Under the pieces are notes generated by a model. It saw nothing but the letters and a program-made list of their open reading frames with translations, did not search any database and was not told the DNA's origin. Shown here one piece after another: positions 35,101 to 43,722 of a stretch of 64,000 nucleotides of DNA. The stretch is from Spirochaetia bacterium (GTDB lineage Bacteria > Spirochaetota > Leptospiria > Leptospirales > Leptonemataceae), in assembly GCA_009885105.1 (NCBI GenBank), contig VFLI01000016.1:1-64000 (forward strand), given 5' to 3'. The translations under genes were made by a program, and so were the position numbers. Position 1 is the first letter of the stretch; every line of letters starts with the position of its first letter.

Positions 35101-36624
35101 GCTCTGGAGACGCTGCTTCTGGACAAAGACGCGTATATGTCCATGTCCGGCGGGGACGGCGCCTGCCTGGGATGCTCGGAAAAAACTGTCCTGCATCTTT
35201 TTACAGGCACTGTCACTGCGCTGATGCAGCCCCGTGTGACCAAACGAGTTCTGAAAATTGAAACTCTTTTAGAGACGCTTGAATCGGGACGCACGACTGG
35301 GTCGATCACGGCGGAAGAGAAAAACACTATCATCGCCGGACTGAAAGATCTGCATCACCGTTACACAAAAGGCGCGACCGGTAACGGCCGATCCTCCATG
35401 GGAATCGTAAACAGCACCGGCTGCACTTCTGTCTGGGGCAGCACGTATCCCATCAATCCGTATCCATTTCCCTGGACGAACCATCTTTTTCAGGACAGCA
35501 CATCTATGGCGATGGGTCTTTTTGAAGGACACATGGCGAAAATGACGGAGGATATCAAGATTGTTCGCCGTGCGGAAGCCGCTATGGGACTCAGCAAACC
35601 GGAAGATCTGACCTATTTCAACTGGGAACAGTTTACGGACGAGGAATTCCATCTCTGTCCTCCTGTCGTGGCGGTGGGCGGCGACGGCGCTCTCTACGAT
35701 ATTGGTTTTCAGAATCTTTCGCGCATGATGATGTCCGGCAAGCCTATCAAGGTGCTGGCTCTGGACACGCAGGTGTATTCCAACACGGGGGGCCAGGCCT
35801 GCACTTCGGGATTTGTCGGTCAGATATCCGATATGGCTCAGTACGGCAAGGCTCAGAAAGGCAAGAGCGAAATCCGCAAAGAAATCGGACTCATAACCAT
35901 GGGTCACAGAACGACGTACTATCTGCAGTCGAATCAGGCCGTGCCTTCGCATCTTATCGAAGGCTTCATTGAGGGGCTTCAGTCGAAACGACCGGCGCTT
36001 TTCAACATTTACTGCAACTGTCCTCCGGAACACGGCAGCGCCGACGACAGCGGTGTTCGTCAGGCCAAACTCGCTCTGGAATCGCGCGCGTATCCAATCT
36101 TCCGGTACAATCCGGATAAGGGAGTTACGCCGTCCGAATGCATCGACATAGACGGCAATCCGGATATCGATCTGGACTGGCCGGTGTACGATCTGAAATA
36201 TATGGACGCTAACGGAAAACCGGCTGTCATGCCGATCGCCGTAACGTTCGCCGATTTCGCAGTGACGGAAGCGCGTTTCCTGAAACATTTCAAAAAAGCT
36301 CCGCCGGAAACCTGGAATGACAGACAGCTGCCCATTGCTGACTTTCTGAAGTTGAGCACCGCCGATCGCGAAGGCCGTTATCCATTCGTATGGGTTGCGG
36401 ATAAAGAAGGCCGACTGGGCCGGCTGATTGTGTCCGAGTCGATTGTGGCCTCATGCGAAGATCGCAGAGATTTCTGGCGAATACTGAAATCTCTGACAGT
36501 CACGGAACAGCAGGCATCAGGGCAGCCCGCCGGGGATGCCCTGGCATCGGAAGAACGTCTGCGAGAACAGATGATAGAACAATTCACGCAGTCGCTGATG
36601 CGGCTGGCATCGGGGAAGGTATAG
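32173..36624 (+). CDS. nifJ: Pyruvate:ferredoxin (flavodoxin) oxidoreductase, NifJ type
   Basis: This single-chain enzyme decarboxylates pyruvate to acetyl-CoA and reduces ferredoxin in the cytoplasm. It carries YPITPSTQMGEYW (about 35), the gamma-type domain (about 480-690), a two-cluster ferredoxin domain (CTGCGSCWTVCP near 781, CKGCMECVDVC near 919), the proximal cluster GDGACLGCSEK near 994 and the thiamine-diphosphate motif GGDGALYD...SNTGGQ near 1168. At 1483 residues it is about 300 longer than common NifJ, with insertions between the ferredoxin clusters and within the beta domain and a C-terminal extension. It is followed after 1 nt by a korA gene. Confidence 0.92.
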   Translation: MDKQTQFKYPGIPDAMDGNTAVIMCERESSDGAGAYPITPSTQMGEYWAQEAASGHLNVSGKPLIFIEPEGEHAAAAVTAGLSMTGLRATNFSSGQGIAYMHESLYAAVGKRLTYVLNMGCRAITKATLNVHAGHDDYHSIDDTGFFQLMAKDVQEAADLNIIAHRIAELALTPGIVGQDGFLTTHVIESLRVPERELIAEYLGLPSDIIDTPTPAQRVLFGDRRRRIPELWTVDNPLQIGTVQNQDSYMQNVAAQRPFFFAHIHELTQRAMQEFYDLTGRRYNRVGAYRCEDAEYILVGQGSVVANAEAVVDYLRKTRNIKIGVVNMTMFRPFPGDLVSHVLKGRKGVTVLERLDQPLAEDPPLLREIRAAMHKCLDNNSGKTPVYPGYASYTQLSDIPPFYAASFGMGSRDLQPEALIGAVENMLPDGSQRRLYYLSIDFIQKNTTNAKRAQYQKLLLNDYPDLAGLAIRGSENPNLMPDNSITVRIHSVGGWGAIATGKNLTLTLADILGYYVKANPKYGSEKKGQPTTYYLAVAPEPIKVNCEFHFVDAVLSPDPNVFKHSNPLSGLKKGGAFIIQSDLGSPEAVWKSIPSHYQKMIIANEYRIFAIDAFKIAKEEASDVELQFRMQGMAFQGCFFAAASVHERKKMSREDLFAVIENQLTAKFGKKSLRIVEDNMRVVKRGFSEMFAVPAMEMTQSLPVAQGQPKALMLESVPVSSTALTDVHRFWDNIASFYKTGQGNDNIADPFMGLGVIPASTGVFKDMTDIRFEHPVWIPENCTGCGSCWTVCPDTAIPGLVQDVGEVFRTAVRKMERSSQSVKYLKTHMGAIEERLRALINAGSEKDDLHRHLHTAVSEIVASPQIQTNGRGEAEREFLAFEKIISDFQFSVTRPFYTNPEKKSKGGGGLLAVTVNPYTCKGCMECVDVCNDNALAGAPQTEASVAKLKDNWEFWQDLPNTPAKYVRIENLDEGIGALETLLLDKDAYMSMSGGDGACLGCSEKTVLHLFTGTVTALMQPRVTKRVLKIETLLETLESGRTTGSITAEEKNTIIAGLKDLHHRYTKGATGNGRSSMGIVNSTGCTSVWGSTYPINPYPFPWTNHLFQDSTSMAMGLFEGHMAKMTEDIKIVRRAEAAMGLSKPEDLTYFNWEQFTDEEFHLCPPVVAVGGDGALYDIGFQNLSRMMMSGKPIKVLALDTQVYSNTGGQACTSGFVGQISDMAQYGKAQKGKSEIRKEIGLITMGHRTTYYLQSNQAVPSHLIEGFIEGLQSKRPALFNIYCNCPPEHGSADDSGVRQAKLALESRAYPIFRYNPDKGVTPSECIDIDGNPDIDLDWPVYDLKYMDANGKPAVMPIAVTFADFAVTEARFLKHFKKAPPETWNDRQLPIADFLKLSTADREGRYPFVWVADKEGRLGRLIVSESIVASCEDRRDFWRILKSLTVTEQQASGQPAGDALASEERLREQMIEQFTQSLMRLASGKV

Positions 36625-36625
36625 C

Positions 36626-38533
36626 ATGTCAGATTCAATCTCTTCAGTAACAGAACGCAGCGCGAAGTCCGGGAAGGCCAGACTGTCCGCAGTCGACGAG
36701 CATGTCATTGAAATCGTCAGCGATTCGGGGGAGGGTGCGCAAAAAGCCGCGGTCTCTTTCGCGCAGGTTTCTGCAAAGATGGGCAACTATCTCTACACGA
36801 TTGAAATCATTCCGTCGGAAATACAGCCGCCTCCGCACACCGTGGGCAGCGCCAGCGGCAACCGTGTGCGGCTGGGATCGAAACCAATGACAAACGGCGG
36901 TGATCTTGCCAATGTCGTGCTTGCATTCAATGAGATGGCGCTGCTGTCCCGGATGAATGCCGGCAGTCTGGCAAAAGATGTCATTGTAATTATTGACAGT
37001 GTCTGGGCGACGCACAGCGACCCGGTTATCTGCAAACAGTACCGCGAAATCCTGGACTCTCTGGCAAAAGACGGCGCGCGGATTTACGAAGTTCCGATGG
37101 AAACGGAGACATTGAAAATCATTTCCGATCCTATAAAAGGAAAGAACATGTTCGCCGTGGGAGTCCTTTCGTATCTCTACGACCGTGATGTGGAGCTCAT
37201 GAAGGCGATGATCGCCAGTACATTCGGCAAAAAATCAAAAGAAGTTCAGGCGACCAACATCGCGCTCTTTGAAAAAGGATATGAATACGGAAGCACGATT
37301 TTTCAGGAGCAGTTTTATATTGAGGCCGCGCCCTTCTCTAAACCGATGATCTCCATCAACGGCAACCAGGCGATTGCGCTGGGTGCTATTGCCGCCGGCT
37401 TTGAAATCTGTTCGATGTATCCGATCACTCCCGCCACTTCCGCCTCGCACTATCTTTCCGAGATTATTGAGGAATTCGGCGGATTCGTCCATCAGGCGGA
37501 GGATGAGATCAGCGCCATCGGAGTGGCGCTCGGATATTCCTACGCGGGCAAAACAGCTCTGACGATTACATCCGGTCCCGGTATGGCGCTCAAAACTGAA
37601 TTTATGGGCCTCACCGTGATGACGGAAACTCCTCTTGTGCTCGTTGATGTTCAGCGCGGCGGTCCTTCGACGGGGCTGCCCACCAAGGTGGAGCAGGCCG
37701 ATCTTCTTGCGGCTCTTTTTGGTGCTCCGGGCGACGCGCCAAAGGTGATCATCGCACCCAGTTCTATAGAAGAATGTTTTCACGTAATGCCCATGGCCCG
37801 CCGTATCGCGGAGGAATTCCGCATGCTGGTTGTGGTTCTGACAGATGCCAATCTCGCCACGGGCGTTCAGATGTTTGAGAAACCTGTAGTCACAGAGGAT
37901 ACATTGCCTCTTCCTCTCGATCTGAGTCCGGCGCCGGCGGGCGTTCTTCCGTACGACTGGGATGAAAAAACAGGACTTTCACGGCGGATCATTCCGGGCC
38001 AGCCCGGAGGGACGAATGTCACGACATCTCTCAATCATGCTTCCAATGGACGCATCTACTACGATCCCGACACAAATCAGCGTTCGCACAAAATGCGCAG
38101 CCGGAAACTGGCTGTTCTGAAAAGCACTCTGACGGCTCCGGCTGTTTTCGGGGCGCCGGAAGGCGATCTGCTCTGCGTCGGCTGGGGGAGTACCCGAGGC
38201 GTCATAGAAGAAGCCGTCGAGCGAATGCGAAAAGCGGGACATCGCATTTCATGCGTACATATCCAGTTCTTGAGTCCTCTGCCGCCTGGCCTGAAGGAGA
38301 TCATGTCGAAATTCCGGAAGGTGATGACGGTGGAACTGAATTACTGCGACGATCCGGCGGATCCATACATCGACAGTGAAAGCAGGCGTTACAGCCAGCT
38401 GGCGCAGATTCTTCGCGCGCACACTCTGGTCGACATAGACTGCTACGGACGCGTTCCCGGCCGGCCGTTGATGCCGATGGAACTGGTGGCAGCGCTGAGC
38501 GCTCACATTGAGGCGCTCAAGACCGGAAAATAA
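36626..38533 (+). CDS. korA: 2-oxoacid:acceptor oxidoreductase alpha subunit (gamma-alpha fusion)
   Basis: This 635-residue subunit of a KorAB-type enzyme, which makes acyl-CoA from 2-oxoglutarate or a similar 2-oxoacid with ferredoxin as acceptor, joins a gamma domain (about 25-210) to an alpha domain. The gamma domain has GEGAQKAAVSFAQVSAKMG and SEIQPPPHT; the alpha domain has MYPITPATSASHYLSE near 265, HQAEDEISAIGVALG and GPGMALKTEFMGL. The C-terminal domain (about 505-630) begins LLCVGWGST. Spacing of 1 nt after nifJ and 25 nt before korB shows one operon. The actual substrate cannot be read from sequence. Confidence 0.92.
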   Translation: MSDSISSVTERSAKSGKARLSAVDEHVIEIVSDSGEGAQKAAVSFAQVSAKMGNYLYTIEIIPSEIQPPPHTVGSASGNRVRLGSKPMTNGGDLANVVLAFNEMALLSRMNAGSLAKDVIVIIDSVWATHSDPVICKQYREILDSLAKDGARIYEVPMETETLKIISDPIKGKNMFAVGVLSYLYDRDVELMKAMIASTFGKKSKEVQATNIALFEKGYEYGSTIFQEQFYIEAAPFSKPMISINGNQAIALGAIAAGFEICSMYPITPATSASHYLSEIIEEFGGFVHQAEDEISAIGVALGYSYAGKTALTITSGPGMALKTEFMGLTVMTETPLVLVDVQRGGPSTGLPTKVEQADLLAALFGAPGDAPKVIIAPSSIEECFHVMPMARRIAEEFRMLVVVLTDANLATGVQMFEKPVVTEDTLPLPLDLSPAPAGVLPYDWDEKTGLSRRIIPGQPGGTNVTTSLNHASNGRIYYDPDTNQRSHKMRSRKLAVLKSTLTAPAVFGAPEGDLLCVGWGSTRGVIEEAVERMRKAGHRISCVHIQFLSPLPPGLKEIMSKFRKVMTVELNYCDDPADPYIDSESRRYSQLAQILRAHTLVDIDCYGRVPGRPLMPMELVAALSAHIEALKTGK

Positions 38534-38558
38534 AGATAGGAAACAGGAGCCGATTTAT

Positions 38559-39521
38559 ATGGAAAGCTTGCAGGTAAAAGAACTCGTTGATACTGAATGT
38601 TCCGTTCCCGGATTCACGCTGGAAAATTACAGCTCGGATGTTCCACGATGGTGCAAAGGCTGCGGGGATCTGAGCATACTCTCATCCGTGCAGAGACTTC
38701 TGCGGGATGAACAGACGGCGCCGGAATCTGTGGTCACCGTATCGGGCATCGGCTGCTCAAGTCGATTCCCGCACTATATCAACACGTACGGATTTCACGG
38801 CATCCACGGACGTGCGCTGCCGATCGCAACGGGCGTTTCTCTGGCGCGTCCGGATTTGAAGGTTCTTGCCATCATGGGCGACGGAGACTGCTTCAGCATT
38901 GGAGCCGGTCACTGGGTCCATGCAATTCGGTACAATATCAATATGACAGCCCTTGTGTTCGACAATGAGATATACGGTCTGACAAAAAAACAGGTTTCGC
39001 CAACAACTCGGGTTGGAACGCACACCAACACGACTCCGCGCGGAGCATTTCTGGAACCCATGAACCCTCTGAGTGTGATTATGGGAATTACAAATGTGTC
39101 TTTTCTGGCGCAGACAGCCACCTGGTTTCCGGGGCATCTGGAAAAAACAATAAACCTGGCCTGGCAGCATAAAGGGATGGCATTTGTGCGTGTTCTGCAG
39201 CGCTGTCCTATTTTTTCCCAGCAGGCTTTTTACGGCCCGGACGGACGTCCGAATCTGCCTGTTCACTTCCTGAAAAACACAGACGGAGTTCCGATTGATA
39301 AAGCGGTCGAGAAAAGCGGAATCATTGTGGAACACGATCACACAAATATTGACGCTGCGCAGAGAATCGCGAGGGGCGAAGGCGGCGAACCGATGGGTTT
39401 GATCTACCGCAATCCCGCTGTGCCAACTTACAATGATATTCGCAGTTCGCAGATAAAAGTGCAGCCGACTGCGGAAAGAATCAACGCCATCAATGCGAAA
39501 ATTGACACCTTTGCAGTATGA
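38559..39521 (+). CDS. korB: 2-oxoacid:acceptor oxidoreductase beta subunit
   Basis: This thiamine-diphosphate subunit pairs with KorA. The 320 residues include cluster-binding WCKGCGDLSIL (about 31) and GIGCSSR, the cofactor motif MGDGDCFSIGAGHW (about 107) with VFDNEIYGLTKKQVSPTT, and LQRCPIF toward the end. All catalytic and cluster residues appear intact. The ATG at 38559 is chosen because CAGGAG lies 8 nt upstream; an earlier in-frame start at 38508 is inside korA. The next gene starts 13 nt after the stop. Confidence 0.93.
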   Translation: MESLQVKELVDTECSVPGFTLENYSSDVPRWCKGCGDLSILSSVQRLLRDEQTAPESVVTVSGIGCSSRFPHYINTYGFHGIHGRALPIATGVSLARPDLKVLAIMGDGDCFSIGAGHWVHAIRYNINMTALVFDNEIYGLTKKQVSPTTRVGTHTNTTPRGAFLEPMNPLSVIMGITNVSFLAQTATWFPGHLEKTINLAWQHKGMAFVRVLQRCPIFSQQAFYGPDGRPNLPVHFLKNTDGVPIDKAVEKSGIIVEHDHTNIDAAQRIARGEGGEPMGLIYRNPAVPTYNDIRSSQIKVQPTAERINAINAKIDTFAV

Positions 39522-39534
39522 AGCGGAGCTTAAA

Positions 39535-41442
39535 ATGAATAGTTTTATTTCAGACGAAATCACATCTTTCTGGGAGAAGCAGAGACAGGATCTAACAGCC
39601 CGGGTGCGCAAAGCGCTGACGGAACTCTCGGCGATCATAGGCCGTCAGGACCGTCTGCATGCAAGCCACAGCGACCCTGCGGCGCTGGCAAAGACTCTGG
39701 GACGCTTCGGCGCCGGCACGATTGATGAAAAGAAAGTTACGGCGCTTCTTTCCGAAGACGACAGGAAGCGCACAGTCTTTACGGTGCGCGACGACAGACT
39801 GAAGAGTCTGAAGAATTCCCTGTCGGAATTTGATGAGAATTTTTCTAAGAATCCGCCGGCTTTTATGGCGGTATCTGTGTCGGATGCTGCGCCGGTTTCT
39901 GAGGAGACAACACGGGTAATTTCTCTCTTTGACAAACATATTTCTTTGTATGCGGGTATATTCAAATCGCTTCGCCTCGCGGAGCTGGAACTGCGGGGTC
40001 AGTACGATGCCGCATCGCATGAATCGTTTTTTTCAAATTTTGACTGGCGATCGTTCCGGGATGAAGAAATCCAGATGTGCATGCCTTTTGTGGTCAGTCT
40101 TCCCGTTTCGAGCGGGATCGGCCATCTTGCAGCGCTGATCACGGAACTTACGGCAAGCGGCCGACCGATCAAACTGCTCGCTCAATTCCCTTCGCTTAAA
40201 GCGGCGGGTATTGGATCCGGGCGGGATGCGATTCTGGGACTGCCGGGTCAGCCGGGTCTTCTTGCGCTTTCTCTTCGAAATATTTTTGTGTTGCAGGGAT
40301 CTTCCGCTGATATTGGCCATCTTAAATTCGGCATCACGCGCGGTTTGACCTCAACAAGACCGGCATTGTTCTCCATTTATTACGATGAAAGAGAGGGCTC
40401 TCCTCTTCGTTCGCTCATGGCGCTGGAGTCGCGTACCTGGCCGCATTTTGAATACGATCCGGACAGGGCTGTGGATTTCTGCAGCAGACTTGATATTTCC
40501 ATGAATCCTCAGGTGTCGGCGCCCGCAGTAAAGCACGATGACGGACGCATCTCATCGTTCATCGACTTTGCCGCCCTTGATCCAGGTTACCAGGAACATT
40601 TTGAAATACTTTCGACTCCGGATGCAGGTGAGACCATGCCCGTTGAGAAATATTTAACCGCATCCGCTGAGGCGCGACGGGGAAAAAAACCGGTTCTTGA
40701 ATCGAAGGATGCTCTAGGAAATACCGTGCGGCAGGTCGTCTCCAGGGCTCTCATTTCGCATGCTTCTGACAGGGAGGATCAGTGGCGAACACTGCAAATC
40801 TGGTGTGGAGTATCGCATCCTGTGGTTGCTCAGGCTGAAAAAAAAATTCGAGCAGAAGCGGAAACAGAGAAAACTGCTGCGGTGGAAAAAGCCCGGTCTG
40901 AAATGGCGGCAACCATTGAAACCCAAAAACAAAACGCTGTCTTTCAGGCAATGCGAAATCTCGCCATGAGACTTTCAGGTCTGATGGGCGGGCTCGTTGA
41001 ACCGGTCGGCCCCGGATCATCACAAACATCGGCGCTGTCTTCTCCAGCGTCTGCCGTTGCAGAGACAGTCCCCGCACTGTCCGTATCTGCTGTGTCCTCA
41101 CCTGGCGCTCCTGTCGCAGCGACGGCTGCTTCTTCGAACGCATCCTCTGCCGCGCTCCAGGAAAAATCTGTTCCGGAGGCTGCCAGGGCCTTAAGCGCTG
41201 AGGTATGGATCGACACAAAAGAATGTACAACATGCGATGAGTGCATTACGATCAACCGAAATATTTTTATCTACAATCAGGACAAACAGGCCGTTGTTAA
41301 AAATCCCCGCGGCGGTCCTTTCCGTGATATTGTGCGCGCCGCGGAAAAATGTTCCGCTTCCGTGATTCATCCCGGGCAACCCCTGGATCCAAACGAAAAA
41401 GATCTGGATAAATGGATTGCGCGCGCGGAAAGATTTCAATAA
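39535..41442 (+). CDS. NifJ-like pseudo-beta subunit with C-terminal ferredoxin
   Basis: This 635-residue subunit is related to the second half of NifJ from the same operon. TTRVISLFDKHISL matches STSMAMGLFEGHMAK of NifJ, and NFDWRSFRDEEIQMCMPF (about 170) matches FNWEQFTDEEFHLCPP. SRPALFS-type (TSTRPALFSIYYDE) and ALESRTWPHFEYDPD also match. Both cofactor signatures are lost: no GDG...N thiamine motif and no proximal-cluster Cys motif remain. A coiled, Glu/Ala-rich segment (about 430-480), an Ala/Ser linker and a ferredoxin-like domain near 563 (CTTCDEC...AEKCSASVIHPG) follow. It is probably a structural or electron-transfer subunit, which is inference. Confidence 0.8.
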   Translation: MNSFISDEITSFWEKQRQDLTARVRKALTELSAIIGRQDRLHASHSDPAALAKTLGRFGAGTIDEKKVTALLSEDDRKRTVFTVRDDRLKSLKNSLSEFDENFSKNPPAFMAVSVSDAAPVSEETTRVISLFDKHISLYAGIFKSLRLAELELRGQYDAASHESFFSNFDWRSFRDEEIQMCMPFVVSLPVSSGIGHLAALITELTASGRPIKLLAQFPSLKAAGIGSGRDAILGLPGQPGLLALSLRNIFVLQGSSADIGHLKFGITRGLTSTRPALFSIYYDEREGSPLRSLMALESRTWPHFEYDPDRAVDFCSRLDISMNPQVSAPAVKHDDGRISSFIDFAALDPGYQEHFEILSTPDAGETMPVEKYLTASAEARRGKKPVLESKDALGNTVRQVVSRALISHASDREDQWRTLQIWCGVSHPVVAQAEKKIRAEAETEKTAAVEKARSEMAATIETQKQNAVFQAMRNLAMRLSGLMGGLVEPVGPGSSQTSALSSPASAVAETVPALSVSAVSSPGAPVAATAASSNASSAALQEKSVPEAARALSAEVWIDTKECTTCDECITINRNIFIYNQDKQAVVKNPRGGPFRDIVRAAEKCSASVIHPGQPLDPNEKDLDKWIARAERFQ

Positions 41443-41466
41443 CTTTCAAATTCTTGCAGGGACATC

Positions 41467-43077
41467 ATGAATCTCAGGTCCACAAATATTCAGAAAATGA
41501 AACAGACATCGTTCGATGTCTTGATCGTGGGCGGGGGCATCAACGGGGCTGTATCCGCCGCATCTCTGGCCGCTCGCGGCGCGAAAGTCGCCCTGATTGA
41601 GAGGCGGGATTTCGGAAGTTTCACAAGCCAGGAAACATCCAATCTGGTCTGGGGCGGCATCAAGTACATGGAAACCATGGAATTCGGCCTGGTGCGGAAT
41701 CTCTGTGTATCCAGAAATCATCTGATCAAAAGCTATCCTTCAACGATTCAGGAGATCCGTTTTTTTGTAAATCTGGAAAAAGGATTCCGCTGGCCCCGCC
41801 TTTTTTTGTATATGGGATCGCTGCTTTACTGGTTCATTGGAAATTTTTTTACAAAACGTCCGCGTATACTTTCGCGTAAAGACATCGAGAGAGAAGAACC
41901 TCTGGTGCAGACGGATAAAAGTATGGGCGGTTTTGAGTATTCGGACGCGTATCTCCATGATAACGACGCGCGTTTTGTCTTCAATTTTGTCCGAGCCGCC
42001 ATGGACAACGGCGGCATTGCGGCCAATTATGTTGAGTCATTAGGATCCCGGCGCGAGGGAGACGCATGGATCACAATCGTCAGAGATGTGATTTCGGATA
42101 CAAAATGGGAAATTCGATCTCGAGTGCTTATCAATGCCTGTGGACCGTACGTCGATGAGCAGAATGGTCTTTCTGGAATTACGACGGAGCATCACCATCT
42201 TTTTTCAAAAGGCATCCATATCATGGTCAACCGGGTGACGCCAAACCTTCGCGTGCTGACGTTCTTCGCCAATGACGGAAGGCTTTTTTTTGTGATTCCC
42301 ATGGGTCCGATTTCGTGCGTTGGAACGACGGATACCAGGGTGGATTCCCTGCCGGCCGTCGTCACGCCTGAAGACAGAAAATTTGTTCTGGAGAATATCA
42401 ATGCCAGAATTAGATTCCCTGTACCGCTTACGGAGAAGGACATCATCGCAGAGCGATGCGGAGTTCGGCCGCTTGTAGTGAATCCGCGCGCGAGTAAAAA
42501 AGACAAAGGCGACTGGATGTCTCTTTCCCGCGGGCATGCCATCGATTGCAGCGCACAGAGAATGCATATCAGCATTTTCGGCGGAAAGCTGACGGACTGC
42601 CTGAATGTCGGAGATGAAGTCGCAGAGCTGGTTGCAGATCTCGGCGTCAGCCTTCCCTATTCTGACGCAAAATGGTACGGCGAACCGGATGCTTCGGTCC
42701 GCGAAACCTTCTATCATCAGGCGCGTCTCATGAATCTTGACGCCATGACTGCGCCTGAATCTTCAGAAAAACTGAGCTTTCGTCTCTGGAGACGTTACGG
42801 TATGGGAGCGTTCAGTCTGCTGGAGGATATCCGAGAGGACAATTCCGTTGCGGAAGTTCTCATCAAAGGCACCGAGTATCTCCGTGGAGAAATTCTCCTG
42901 ACATCGAAGCGGGAGATGGTTGTGAAACTTGAGGATTTCCTTCGCCGCCGGTCCAAAATTTCTCTTCTGGAAAGACGGGAGGAGATCGAGAAATCTCCGG
43001 GTCTGCAGGAAGCCTGTCGAATCCTGTTCGGCGGAGAAGGCCAGGCGAAATTGGACGAGTACTTTCGCACACATTGA
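41467..43077 (+). CDS. GlpD-like FAD-dependent oxidoreductase
   Basis: This 536-residue flavoprotein is related to glycerol-3-phosphate dehydrogenase but distant from glpD at 26698. It has VLIVGGGINGAVSAASLAARG (about 18, FAD motif in GxGxxG form), ERRDFGSFTSQETSNLVWGGIKY, NACGPYVDEQ, a GTTDTRVD segment and GGKLTDCLNVGDEVAE. The position 24 nt after the pseudo-beta subunit makes it the fifth gene of the oxidoreductase operon. It could feed or draw electrons from the same pool, but its substrate is unknown. A terminator is not obvious before the converging tetR-type gene. Confidence 0.85.
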   Translation: MNLRSTNIQKMKQTSFDVLIVGGGINGAVSAASLAARGAKVALIERRDFGSFTSQETSNLVWGGIKYMETMEFGLVRNLCVSRNHLIKSYPSTIQEIRFFVNLEKGFRWPRLFLYMGSLLYWFIGNFFTKRPRILSRKDIEREEPLVQTDKSMGGFEYSDAYLHDNDARFVFNFVRAAMDNGGIAANYVESLGSRREGDAWITIVRDVISDTKWEIRSRVLINACGPYVDEQNGLSGITTEHHHLFSKGIHIMVNRVTPNLRVLTFFANDGRLFFVIPMGPISCVGTTDTRVDSLPAVVTPEDRKFVLENINARIRFPVPLTEKDIIAERCGVRPLVVNPRASKKDKGDWMSLSRGHAIDCSAQRMHISIFGGKLTDCLNVGDEVAELVADLGVSLPYSDAKWYGEPDASVRETFYHQARLMNLDAMTAPESSEKLSFRLWRRYGMGAFSLLEDIREDNSVAEVLIKGTEYLRGEILLTSKREMVVKLEDFLRRRSKISLLERREEIEKSPGLQEACRILFGGEGQAKLDEYFRTH

Positions 43078-43095
43078 ACCAACGCGCCGCCCCCG

Positions 43096-43713
43096 TTATT
43101 TTTTTTCCGCAAGAATCCCGTGTAAAATCAGATCCTGCATGAGCGGGATATCATCAGGAAATTTAAATCGGCCCTCGCGAAAGCCGACGGCGATGCCGAT
43201 GCCGACAGCGCGCAGCAAATACGCCATTTTTTCCGGGTCGTTTGTGCGAAATGCGCCTGATTTGATTCCGGAGCTGTAGGCGTCGGCAATGGGCTTGATT
43301 ACGGACTCGCCGGCCACATCGAACTCATCCAGAACTTCCTTTCGCACTTCGCGAACCAGTTCGTTCCTTTTTGTCACAAGAAGATCGAAATAGTGATGAT
43401 TGGCCGTGTAGAATTGAAAGAATACGATTGCGACGCGCAACAGCTTCTGCATGGGATCTTCGATACCCGCCGCCAGGACCTCATTGTAGCCTGTCTCCAG
43501 TTCCTGCATGCCGCCGGTGAGGAGCGTCAGGAAAATTTCGCTCTTGTTTTTAAAATACAGATAGAGAGTAGCGCGCGAAAGCTCAAGCCTCCGGGCGATT
43601 TCCTCCATCGTGATGTCTTCAAACGGTTTTTCGCGGATCAGTTCCTTAGCCGTATTGAGTATGGCCCGGCGGCGTTCGCTCTTCTCGCGTTCTTTTCTTT
43701 CTGATACGCCCAT
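43096..43713 (-). CDS. TetR/AcrR-family transcriptional regulator
   Basis: This 205-residue DNA-binding repressor has a helix-turn-helix at about 17-63 (RRAILNTAKELIREKPFEDI, then MEEIARRLELSRATLYLYFKNKSEIF), the standard TetR pattern. The C-terminal helices (about 70-200) form the ligand and dimer domain, with no recognisable ligand signature. It converges with the oxidoreductase operon and is 9 bp downstream of the SpiroCoCo gene on the same strand, so it is probably co-transcribed with that gene. Its targets are unknown. Confidence 0.9.
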   Translation of the reverse strand: MGVSERKEREKSERRRAILNTAKELIREKPFEDITMEEIARRLELSRATLYLYFKNKSEIFLTLLTGGMQELETGYNEVLAAGIEDPMQKLLRVAIVFFQFYTANHHYFDLLVTKRNELVREVRKEVLDEFDVAGESVIKPIADAYSSGIKSGAFRTNDPEKMAYLLRAVGIGIAVGFREGRFKFPDDIPLMQDLILHGILAEKK

Positions 43714-43722
43714 AGAGCCGTT

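Noticed and set aside
35269-36288. A 339-residue minus-strand open frame
   Set aside because: It is antisense to the NifJ beta domain and reflects codon bias, with no recognisable protein features.
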